DNA from: JBFWUW01 sp050247075
GTDB lineage: Bacteria; Planctomycetota; Planctomycetia; Pirellulales; JBFWUW01
Assembly: GCA_050247075.1 (NCBI GenBank)
Contig: JBFWUW010000079.1
Span: 1-29,417 of the forward strand
DNA: 29,417 nt
Direction of reading: 5' to 3'
Positions within the stretch are counted from its first letter, which is position 1, and every line of letters begins with the position of its first letter. The notes under the pieces are model-generated. The model ran no database searches. It was given only the letters and a program-made list of their open reading frames with translations, and had not been told where the DNA came from. Shown here one piece after another: positions 23,416 to 29,417 of this stretch. A program made the translations under genes and the position numbers.

Positions 23416-24228
23416 TCATTCTCCGCTCTCGTTCTCCCGATCCCGCGAAAACGGCATCGCCAGCAGCACCCCGCAAGGGACCGTCTCTTCTTCGGTTCGC
23501 AATGCTGGCAAACCCAGCGTTAAATGCTCGTGCGGGTCGCGCGGCTGGGCCTGATAAGTGCCAAACAACCAGTCCCACCACGGCAGGTTGAAGCCGAAAT
23601 TACGGTCGGTCTCTTCTCGCAAGATCGAGTGGTGGACGCGGTGCATGTCGGGCGTGACGACGATCCACCGCAACCCGCGGTCGATGGGCGAGGGCAAGCG
23701 GATGTTGGCATGATTGAACATGGCCGCCGCATTCAGCCCCACTTCAAACAGCACTACTGCTTTGGCCGCTGCGCCCAGCAGCACCACGGCCACGATCTTG
23801 AGGCACATCGAAAACAAGATCTCCACCGGATGAAACCGCAGCCCCGAGGTGGCGTCCAGATCCAAGTCGGCATGGTGGACTTTATGGAACCGCCACAGAA
23901 AACGCCAGCGATGCGTGGCGACATGCTGCCCATAGATCACCAGGTCGAGCGCCAACATCGCGAGAATAATCTCCGCCCAGGCAGGCGCGTCAATCCGATT
24001 CAACAGCCCCACGCCTTGCCTGGCGGCCCAACTGGCGGCAGCCACGGCTGACAGAAATGGGAGCACCCGCACCACCAGCGCGCCGAGAAATCCCAGCAAC
24101 AGATTGCCAACCGAGCGCCGCCAGCGGCTGGCGACCCGCGCGCGGCGAGGAACGAGCGATTCCCAGAGGGCCATGACGGCCAGCACCCCGATAAAGGCTG
24201 CCAGGCGGATCGAGGATTCATGCGGCAT
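23416..24228 (-). CDS. Sterol desaturase / fatty acid hydroxylase family membrane protein
   Basis: 270 aa with four or so membrane segments in the first 165 residues and the His-box pattern of the family: H102 and H106 (GQHVATH), FHKVHH (115-119), NHANI (H173) and DMHRVHH (196-200). These ligate a di-iron centre used to hydroxylate or desaturate lipids. The region FGFNLPWWDWLFGTYQ near the C-terminus is a conserved signature of the bacterial subgroup. The C-terminus is hydrophilic. Substrate is unknown: sterol, hopanoid or fatty acid are all possible. Minus strand, convergent with the toxin gene (16 bp between stops). Confidence 0.9.
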   Translation of the reverse strand: MPHESSIRLAAFIGVLAVMALWESLVPRRARVASRWRRSVGNLLLGFLGALVVRVLPFLSAVAAASWAARQGVGLLNRIDAPAWAEIILAMLALDLVIYGQHVATHRWRFLWRFHKVHHADLDLDATSGLRFHPVEILFSMCLKIVAVVLLGAAAKAVVLFEVGLNAAAMFNHANIRLPSPIDRGLRWIVVTPDMHRVHHSILREETDRNFGFNLPWWDWLFGTYQAQPRDPHEHLTLGLPALRTEEETVPCGVLLAMPFSRDRENESGE

Positions 24229-24354
24229 GGAGTTTTGCAGCTAACCAAGTGGATCGGCGATGAAATCGCCTCTTCAGCATAACTGAAGGAACCCACTCTG
24301 GCGGCGACAGTCCGCCCCGCAACGCACCGCGGGCCAATGCCGGCCGCCGGCCCG

Positions 24355-24384
24355 CCACCCTCTTCCCCGGCGGGAAGAGGGTGG
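24355..24384 (-). terminator. Strong hairpin after the ECF sigma gene
   Basis: CCACCCTCTTCCC (24355-24367) pairs perfectly with its reverse complement (24372-24384): a 13-bp stem with the 4-nt loop CGGC. It lies 12 nt past the stop of the minus-strand sigma gene. There is no U tract, so it may act as a transcript-stabilising or Rho-coupled end rather than a classic terminator. A weaker relative of the same shape is at about 5748-5775. Confidence 0.5.
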
Positions 24385-24396
24385 TTAGGCAGGCTA

Positions 24397-24975
24397 TTAC
24401 ACCGGAGCCATTTCCTCCAGTTCCTTGGCCAGCCGCTTGCGGGCTACGTGCAGCCGCCGCTTGATCGTTCCGACCGGCGAGTCAAACTCGTCGCTCATTT
24501 CGACCAACGACTGGCCGCGGACGTAAAACGCCACCAGCGTCTTGCGGTCCAACGACCGCAGCCGGCGCAAACCGGCGCGGACTTGCGTGGCCCGTTCGTG
24601 TCGCAGCGTCAGGTCGAGCGGCGTTTCGTGCTCGACGCAGGTCGCTTCCAGCACTTCGGGCTCGGCCGAGACGGTTGGCCCGCGCCGCAACTTGCGGTTG
24701 ATGGCCATCCGCTTGGTGATCGACCGCAGCCAGCCGGCAAAGCTTTCCGGCGTGCGGAGCTGGCCGATCTTGCGCAGAGCCTGGACGAACACCTCCTGGC
24801 ACAGTTCCTGGGCCTCGGCGTAATCCCCCAGCATCCGCAGACCCAAAGCCAGCACCGTCCGCTCGAACCGCTCGACCAACTGGCCGAAGGCGTCGCGGTC
24901 GCCGGTCTGGGCAGCGCGCACCAGGGCGATCATTTCCAGCTTTTCGTCGATCTCTTCATCCAGCAACAGGGTCAT
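24397..24975 (-). CDS. ECF-type RNA polymerase sigma factor
   Basis: 192 aa from ATG 24975, supported by GGAGAG 7-8 nt upstream; the frame extends 23 codons further without support. Sigma-70 region 2 is at about 18-85 (DRDAFGQLVERFERTVLALG, AQELCQEVFVQALRKI, ESFAGWLRSITKRMAINR). Region 4 is at about 130-185 (LRSLDRKTLVAFYVRGQSLV, PVGTIKRRLHVARKRL) with the helix-turn-helix. It should direct RNA polymerase to a small set of promoters. No anti-sigma factor gene is adjacent on either side, so control may be by expression level, partner elsewhere or phosphorylation. Its N-terminus is acidic. Confidence 0.9.
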   Translation of the reverse strand: MTLLLDEEIDEKLEMIALVRAAQTGDRDAFGQLVERFERTVLALGLRMLGDYAEAQELCQEVFVQALRKIGQLRTPESFAGWLRSITKRMAINRKLRRGPTVSAEPEVLEATCVEHETPLDLTLRHERATQVRAGLRRLRSLDRKTLVAFYVRGQSLVEMSDEFDSPVGTIKRRLHVARKRLAKELEEMAPV

Positions 24976-25044
24976 GGTGTTCTCTCCTGGGGTGCCCAAA
25001 AACAGGCGCTCTAAGCCACACCGGAGGTGCATCACAAGGACCAC

Positions 25045-25838
25045 GGCGGATTGCGCAACGGGGCAATCACGCCTGGGCTTGCCAGCGGCCGGCGGGTTCT
25101 TTCGCGTTCAACAATGAGATGGCTAACGTAAGCCGGCTCAGGCGAAGGCTAGGAACCTACGGGGCTCGGGTCGCGACAGATGCCAACCTTGCATCTTCCG
25201 CCCGGTCAATCGCGAGGATTTATCCCGGCGATCGGCGAGCGGGCCTGTCGTGCCCGCGGTTATGGAGCTGGCCATGAAGGCTGCTCTATCCGCGAGATAA
25301 CAGGCCGGGTTGGCGAAATGGCACGGACGCGCATGGTCCACGCGTTCATCACGGCGGGCCACGACGAAGCAACCTTGGCTATTACCAAAGATGTTCGTGA
25401 TCGTGCTCGTGTTGATGACGCGACTCATGGCAGGCTCCGTGCGCAATGCGCGTTTTGGAGAGAACGACAATTGGACCGACCAAATCGGTCCAGTAAACAC
25501 TATCACCTTGCAATCGGCCAAATAGATTCGCCGATCCGCAGGCAATTATTCACACTCTACTCCCAAAGGTCAATTTGTGCCGTGGACGGGATGAGCGTCT
25601 CGCCGACCAAAAAGCGGGTCTGACTCATAGACGCTGCTTCGTCCGATAGGTTCGCGCGTGGCGACGGATTTTTTTGGGAATCCGCCACTAATCACCCTAA
25701 GCAGTTTGCCAGCAATGCCTTGCAACTCGCATTCATCACTTGATAGCAGTTCTGGCAAATAGGCAGGACCGCGATTTCGCCTGTAGCGAATGCGCCAGTT
25801 TTGCCGAATGAAAGGATTGCCAAGACATTTTCCACTGG
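25045..25838. other. Long intergenic region without convincing gene
   Basis: About 800 bases. Open frames of up to 147 codons exist on both strands, but they overlap antisense to each other, lack ribosome binding sites and show no family motif. The one clear structure is a perfect 8-bp hairpin, TGGACCGA (25472-25479) with TCGGTCCA (25485-25492) and loop CCAAA. The later part (25620-25840) is lower in GC than the surroundings. It could hold an unrecognised RNA or the remains of a gene. Confidence 0.45.
25472..25492. repeat. 8-bp perfect hairpin in the gene-free region
   Basis: TGGACCGA and TCGGTCCA pair fully around a 5-nt loop. No U tract follows on either strand, so a terminator is unlikely. 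It could be a regulatory operator or part of a small RNA. Confidence 0.4.
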
Positions 25839-25856
25839 ATGGAAAGGAGCTTACAA

Positions 25857-26117
25857 ATGGGCGTTTACGACTGGATTCGTGATGGCGTGCGTCAGGCCGT
25901 ATTGATGGGCTTTTCCGACGCGATCGAGCAGGTGGGCGTGCCGGAACAGGGTTCGACGATGAGCGAACACCTGATTGGTGTCCTCAAACCGGCACCCGTC
26001 CGCGGCATCGAGGCCGCCAAACCAACCGCTACCGTTAGCTCAGGTTCCCAAGGGGGCCGCAAGAGGCTAGGACGTGCGCTGGACAGCGCCCGCAAGACGG
26101 CCGAGGAAATTGCCTAG
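25857..26117 (+). CDS. Small hypothetical protein, 86 aa
   Basis: The start ATG at 25857 has an excellent AAAGGAG 8 nt upstream, stronger than at the neighbouring genes. The N-terminus (GVYDWIRDGVRQAVLMGFSD) looks like an amphipathic helix. The middle has VGVPEQG, and the C-terminal half is Ala/Pro/Ser-rich, ending in a basic helix (GRKRLGRALDSARKTAEEI). No family is recognised. The layout suggests a small cytoplasmic or membrane-associated protein. A hairpin terminator follows at 26188-26214. It is preceded by the long gene-free region, which may hold its promoter. Confidence 0.68.
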   Translation: MGVYDWIRDGVRQAVLMGFSDAIEQVGVPEQGSTMSEHLIGVLKPAPVRGIEAAKPTATVSSGSQGGRKRLGRALDSARKTAEEIA

Positions 26118-26187
26118 TAGGCAGCCACAATTCCATGCCAGGGTGCCCGCTGGCGGCTTGCCTGCCAGTGGACCAGTGCCGTGTAGC

Positions 26188-26214
26188 GCCACTGGCGGAG
26201 AAGCCGCCAGTGGC
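26188..26214. terminator. Bidirectional hairpin between the 86-aa gene and the CTP gene
   Basis: GCCACTGGCGG (26188-26198) and CCGCCAGTGGC (26204-26214) form a perfect 11-bp stem with loop AGAAG. It lies between two convergent stop codons (26117 and 26251), fit to end both transcripts. A second, imperfect copy of the same palindrome is just upstream (about 26146-26171), so this is probably also a repeat sequence. No T tract. Confidence 0.5.
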
Positions 26215-26250
26215 ACCCGCTGGTATCTAGGTCCCAATCGGTGGCAAGCG

Positions 26251-27579
26251 CTAGGCCGCTTTGGGCAGTGCTAGCGCCAAGCGTTCGCGCAGCACGTCGA
26301 TCGCCTTTTGCAGTTGCGGGTCGTGGCGGTCGGCGGGTGCGGAGTTGCTCTCCTCGTCGCCCGGCGCGGCCGACTGCAAAATGTCGCGAGTCCGCCGGGC
26401 ATCGTGCCGGGCCTTGAGTTCTTCGTCGGCCAGCGGCACTTCGCAACCGGGGTCTGGTTGCACGCCCCACTCCTTGTCATCGGTGTCGTCCTTCAGGCGA
26501 TGAATGTTCTTGCCACTGGGCCGCCAGTAACTGGCGATGGTGAGCTTGAGGGCGCTGCTGCCCTCTTCCAGCGGGATCACGTTTTGTACGCTTCCCTTGC
26601 CCCAGGTGCGCTCACCGACGATCACGGCCCGCCCGTGGTCTTGCAAGGCGGCCGACATAATCTCGCTAGCGCTGGCTGAAAAGTGATTGACCAGCACCAC
26701 CATCGGAAAGCCGCCGTGCGTTCCGGCCGGCACCGCCTGGTACGATTCGCGGGCAGTACCGTCGCGTCCGCGAGTGCTGACGATCACGCCGCTGTCGATA
26801 AACATGTCGCTGGCCTCCACGGCGGCCTTGAGCAGCCCGCCGGGGTTGTCCCGCAAATCGACGATCAGGCCCTGCATGCCCTGCTCTTCCAGTTGTTTGA
26901 CGGCCGCTTCGAGCTCTTGCGTGGTCTCTTCGCTGAACGAAGTCACCCGCACGTAACCCAGGCCGGGTTCGCCTTGCAAGCGAAAGTCCCAGCGGTCGTC
27001 GCCGCCGTGGGTATCGCCCAGCACGCTATCGACTTTGATGATAGCCCGCACGAGTTCGAGATCGATCGGCTGTTCCTCGCCGGCGTGCTGAATCTTTAGC
27101 TTCACCGGATCGCCCGGCTGGCCGCGTAGCACGTCCACGGCCTGGTCGATGCGAATGCCGGCGGTGCTTTCGCCGTTGATCTCCAAGATGCGGTCCCCCG
27201 CGCGGATGCCGGCCTTGTAGGCCGGCGTACCGTACAGCGGGCTTAGCACGATGAGTTCCTCGCTCCCCTCGGGCACGTTGACCTGAATTCCTATGCCGCC
27301 AAATTTTTGATCCAGGTTTTCTTGTAGCTCAAGATACGCCTTGGGGCTGATGTAGGCCGAGTACTGGTCCAACTTGCTGACCATGCCGGCCAGCCCCGCC
27401 TCGAACAATTCGCGCTCGTCGATTTGCTCGACGTAGTTGGTTTCGATCTCGTCCAAGACGGTGTTAAAGGTGTTGAACATCCGCCCATGCCGGCTGCGTT
27501 GGCTGCTGTTGGCCTTTTGGTAGCAGACCAGCGAAACCAACAACACGATCAGCAATAATTGCACATTGCGACGAGGCAT
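26251..27579 (-). CDS. C-terminal processing peptidase (S41 family)
   Basis: 442 aa from ATG 27579. A short hydrophobic N-terminal segment (NVQLLLIVLLVSLVCYQ) is a signal anchor. The CTP N-terminal region (AGLAGMVSKLDQYSAYISPK) is followed by a PDZ domain (about 85-175; FGGIGIQV, AGIRAGDRILEING). The S41 core has GYVRVTSFSE, LIVDLRDNPGGLL, the nucleophile serine in NHFSASASEIMSAAL (near residue 303) and the lysine in ERTWGKGSVQ (near 327), which make the Ser/Lys dyad. The C-terminus is a charged tail. Role: periplasmic processing of protein C-termini. Choice of start: an alternative ATG at 27639 adds 20 residues, with a GGAG only 4 nt away; the long extension to 28110 overlaps RsgA and is not credible. 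Confidence 0.92.
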   Translation of the reverse strand: MPRRNVQLLLIVLLVSLVCYQKANSSQRSRHGRMFNTFNTVLDEIETNYVEQIDERELFEAGLAGMVSKLDQYSAYISPKAYLELQENLDQKFGGIGIQVNVPEGSEELIVLSPLYGTPAYKAGIRAGDRILEINGESTAGIRIDQAVDVLRGQPGDPVKLKIQHAGEEQPIDLELVRAIIKVDSVLGDTHGGDDRWDFRLQGEPGLGYVRVTSFSEETTQELEAAVKQLEEQGMQGLIVDLRDNPGGLLKAAVEASDMFIDSGVIVSTRGRDGTARESYQAVPAGTHGGFPMVVLVNHFSASASEIMSAALQDHGRAVIVGERTWGKGSVQNVIPLEEGSSALKLTIASYWRPSGKNIHRLKDDTDDKEWGVQPDPGCEVPLADEELKARHDARRTRDILQSAAPGDEESNSAPADRHDPQLQKAIDVLRERLALALPKAA

Positions 27580-27769
27580 ACGATGCGTTTCCCAGCCAAG
27601 AAGCGAGAGCCATAAGAATAGCGACTGTCTCTGCTTCATCGTACTCCATGAGGCCAGAGGGGCAAGCAACAGAAGGGCCGCCCCACCGCCAACAGGCGCG
27701 GAAACTTTGGTTGCCCGCCGCCGATGCGGAATAACCGCCAAGGTTTGCCAGGCGGACACTCGACGGACT

Positions 27770-28897
27770 CTAATCCCAGTCCCCCTCAAACAACCGGCAG
27801 TAGCTTTCGTAGCGCCGTTCGTCCAGCAGGTCATCGGCCACGGCATCTTTGACGGCGCAGTGGCTTTCGTGGGTGTGGGTGCAGTTGGGGTACTTGCAGC
27901 GGTTGATAAAGGGGCGAATGTCGCGAAAGTATCCGGCGACCTCCTTGGGAATGACATCCCACAACTGAAACTGGCGCACGCCTGGAGTATCGACGACGTA
28001 CCCGCCCATCGACAGCGGCAACAGCCTGGCCGTGGTGGTGGTATGGCGGCCCTTGTGCGTTTCGACACTGACCGTGGCAATCCGCAGTCCCAACCCAGGC
28101 TCGACCACATTCAGCAGCGACGACTTGCCCACGCCGCTTTGCCCCACGACGGCGCTTTCGCGGCCCGCCATCCGCCGCTTCAGCCGCTCGATTCCCTGGC
28201 CGGTGCGGGCGCTGGTGGGCAAGACCTGGTACCCCAGTTGGCTGTACACGCCAATGATGGGGGACAAGTCGGCCGGGTTCGCCAGATCGATTTTGTTCAG
28301 GCAGATGATCGGCTCGATACGGCTCTTCTCGGCAGCCATTAAGAAGCGGTCGATCAGATTCGGCTTGAGCGGCGGCTCAGCGGCGCTAGCGATGATCAAC
28401 AGTTGATCGACGTTGGTGACAATAATATGTTGCCGCCGTTTGCTCTGCCGGCTCAGGACGCCATGCCGCGGTTCCACGCGTTCGATGATTCCCTCTTGGT
28501 CGGGGGCGGGCCGAAACAGAACGCGGTCACCCGCCGCCACGACATGCCTTTGTTCGGTGGCCATCGTTTTCAGCAGCCGCCGGGTGGCGCACTTGTAGCG
28601 CAAGCCGTTGTCAGCTTGCACCTCGCTGGTCAGGCCAAAGACACTCAGCACGCGGCCGCGGAGGCAGTCTTGGTCGACGTCCAGCAATACATCAAAGCCG
28701 ACCTCGCCGGCGTCCGACGTGGAGGCACTAACCACGGTTCGTTTGCGGACTAGTTCCCCTTTGCCGCTGATGCGTTCCTCGCGTACCGAGTCATTGGCCT
28801 CGGCATCGGCCGCAAATCGCCGCGTCCAGTCGCCTTCGCGCTTGCGCGGCACGCGGTTCTTGCGAAATTCCGTACGGATCTTTTTTTTCTTGGCCAT
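27770..28897 (-). CDS. rsgA: Ribosome small subunit-dependent GTPase A
   Basis: 375 aa from ATG 28897; a start 4 codons earlier (28909) is equally possible. A very basic N-terminal tail (MAKKKKIRTEFRKNR) precedes an OB-fold (about 60-160), then a circularly permuted GTPase with motifs in the order G4 (CLNKIDLA), G5 (TSART), G1 (GQSGVGKSSLLN), G2 region (HTTTTARL), G3 (VDTPGVRQF). The C-terminal zinc-binding knuckle is CKYPNCTHTHESHC. This order is diagnostic of RsgA/YjeQ, which matures the 30S ribosomal subunit. The N-terminal tail is longer and more basic than in E. coli RsgA. It lies 190 nt upstream of the CTP gene on the same strand; the two may share a transcript. Confidence 0.93.
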   Translation of the reverse strand: MAKKKKIRTEFRKNRVPRKREGDWTRRFAADAEANDSVREERISGKGELVRKRTVVSASTSDAGEVGFDVLLDVDQDCLRGRVLSVFGLTSEVQADNGLRYKCATRRLLKTMATEQRHVVAAGDRVLFRPAPDQEGIIERVEPRHGVLSRQSKRRQHIIVTNVDQLLIIASAAEPPLKPNLIDRFLMAAEKSRIEPIICLNKIDLANPADLSPIIGVYSQLGYQVLPTSARTGQGIERLKRRMAGRESAVVGQSGVGKSSLLNVVEPGLGLRIATVSVETHKGRHTTTTARLLPLSMGGYVVDTPGVRQFQLWDVIPKEVAGYFRDIRPFINRCKYPNCTHTHESHCAVKDAVADDLLDERRYESYCRLFEGDWD

Positions 28898-29107
28898 CGG
28901 TAGCTTCATGCTATGCCGCTAACCGCCGTCCGGTCAACAACGGTACAGAGGCTTCCACCAGCCTTCAGGCCAAAATCGCATGGTTGCCGCCGCCAGATGA
29001 AGAACCACCGATCGAACCCATCTGACGTATGAATTTCTCGCAGGGAAATCTGACCTACGGGAAAATCCGAGGGCCGCGATTGAAAGCGAACGTCCCGGCG
29101 AATTGCT

Positions 29108-29132
29108 ATTCGTTCCATTCGTGGTTCTCACC
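29108..29132. repeat. Second copy of the 9-mer-based repeat arm
   Basis: Matches 2174-2198 at 24 of 25 positions (ending TTCGTGGTTCTCACC). A partial opposite arm is at about 29001-29020 (AGAACCACCGATCGAAC), so this is a more degenerate copy of the inverted repeat at 2058-2194. It lies between rsgA and the DUF2089-like gene. Confidence 0.65.
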
Positions 29133-29166
29133 AATCTGAATATTATGAATCCACGCTTCAATTTTG

Positions 29167-29195
29167 TTGACATGCATTTTATTAATCAGTACATT
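29167..29195 (+). promoter_or_regulatory. Sigma-70 type promoter of the DUF2089-like gene
   Basis: A perfect TTGACA at 29167-29172 and TACATT at 29190-29195 with 17 bp between. This is the best consensus match in the window and lies in an AT-rich stretch. Transcription would begin near 29202, about 17 nt before the first possible ATG. TTTGTTGACA and TTTGTTAAAC around it form an imperfect direct repeat that could be an operator. Confidence 0.6.
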
Positions 29196-29218
29196 CACTT
29201 TGTTAAACACTACGGAGC

Positions 29219-29417
29219 ATGACCCTGGAAATGAGCGACACGAAACCGCCCGGCTGGGTCGACTGCTTGAATGACGAGGATTGGCGGTTCCTGCGGCGGT
29301 TTCTGCTTTCGTCCGGTTCCTTGAAGGCGTTGGCCGAGGAGTATGGCGTGTCGTACCCAACCGTCCGAGGACGGCTCGACCGGTTGATTGCCAAGGTCCA
29401 GGCGGTGGAAGACCCCA
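29219..29417 (+). CDS. DUF2089-like putative regulator, partial at window end
   Basis: The frame from ATG 29219 runs to the end of the window without a stop. The translation begins MTLEMSDTKPPGWVDCLNDE, continues with a WRFLRRFLL segment, and contains LKALAEEYGVSYPTVRGRLD, a helix-turn-helix-like segment in the style of DUF2089 proteins, thought to be transcriptional regulators. Start choice is open: GGAG at 29214-29217 is only 1 nt from ATG 29219, and 13 nt from the in-frame ATG at 29231. A strong promoter is directly upstream. The C-terminal part lies outside the window. Confidence 0.72.
   Translation, partial: MTLEMSDTKPPGWVDCLNDEDWRFLRRFLLSSGSLKALAEEYGVSYPTVRGRLDRLIAKVQAVEDP

Noticed and set aside
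25138..25623. Overlapping open frames of 135 and 147 codons on opposite strands
   Set aside because: They are antisense to each other, lack ribosome binding sites and resemble no family; a random frame in GC-rich DNA is more likely.
27580..28110. Upstream extension of the CTP gene by 177 codons
   Set aside because: It overlaps rsgA on the same strand in another frame, and the signal anchor begins at 27579.

Overview
The window looks like chromosomal DNA from a planctomycete, most likely of the Pirellulales type. The main evidence is a twin-arginine DUF1501 protein, a YhaO/YhaN-type nuclease-ATPase pair, a WDDD-type membrane glycosyltransferase fused to TPRs, an RsgA with a basic MAKKKK start, high GC, loosely packed genes on both strands, and many small dispersed repeats. 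The taxonomic call is inferred from gene content; there is no rRNA or other marker in the window.

Layout. 1-480 has no gene, only repeats. 481-1797 is a CNNM/CBS/CorC_HlyC membrane protein (+). 1798-2482 is a repeat island: a 30-nt-armed inverted repeat and a 102-bp MITE-like element with an apparent 4-bp target duplication. 2483-3691 is a flavin-type oxidoreductase (+). Then three minus-strand genes: a TMTC-like membrane protein with TPRs (3837-5693), a very large YhaN-like ATPase (5807-9925) and the YhaO-like phosphoesterase (9922-11154), the last two joined by a 4-nt overlap. A tRNA-Arg(ACG) lies at 11704-11777 (+). It is followed on the minus strand by a TPR gene that looks frameshifted, a Kelch protein with a DUF4198-like N-terminus, and a HemP-family gene with a strong Fur-box-like palindrome upstream. 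From 14969 there are a thioredoxin-like protein and an enolase-superfamily enzyme (+), a secreted TPR/coiled-coil protein (-), an HtrA/Deg protease (+), an Ldh-type oxidoreductase (-), an unusually long DUF1501 protein (+), a type II toxin-antitoxin pair (+), a sterol-desaturase-family protein (-), an ECF sigma factor (-), a roughly 800-bp stretch with no convincing gene, an 86-aa protein (+), a C-terminal processing peptidase (-), RsgA (-), and the start of a DUF2089-like gene (+) that runs off the window.

Genes that work together. YhaO and YhaN should form an SbcCD/Mre11-Rad50-like complex. Here the ATPase carries a membrane hairpin in its coiled-coil part and a long Pro/Ala/acidic tail, while the phosphoesterase has substitutions in two metal-binding motifs. 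HemP and the Kelch/DUF4198 protein are probably one iron-responsive unit. The antitoxin and toxin are translationally coupled.

The most unusual signal is a family of period-7 short tandem repeats. One purine-rich heptamer family occurs at three places: between two genes (next to a second, A-rich heptamer tract), flush against the start codon of the DUF1501 gene (in the opposite orientation), and inside the DUF1501 coding region, where it remains in frame. Together with the MITE, the 9-mer inverted repeats and several hairpin repeats, this points to a genome full of small mobile or expanding sequences. No complete insertion sequence, prophage, CRISPR array or biosynthetic cluster was seen.
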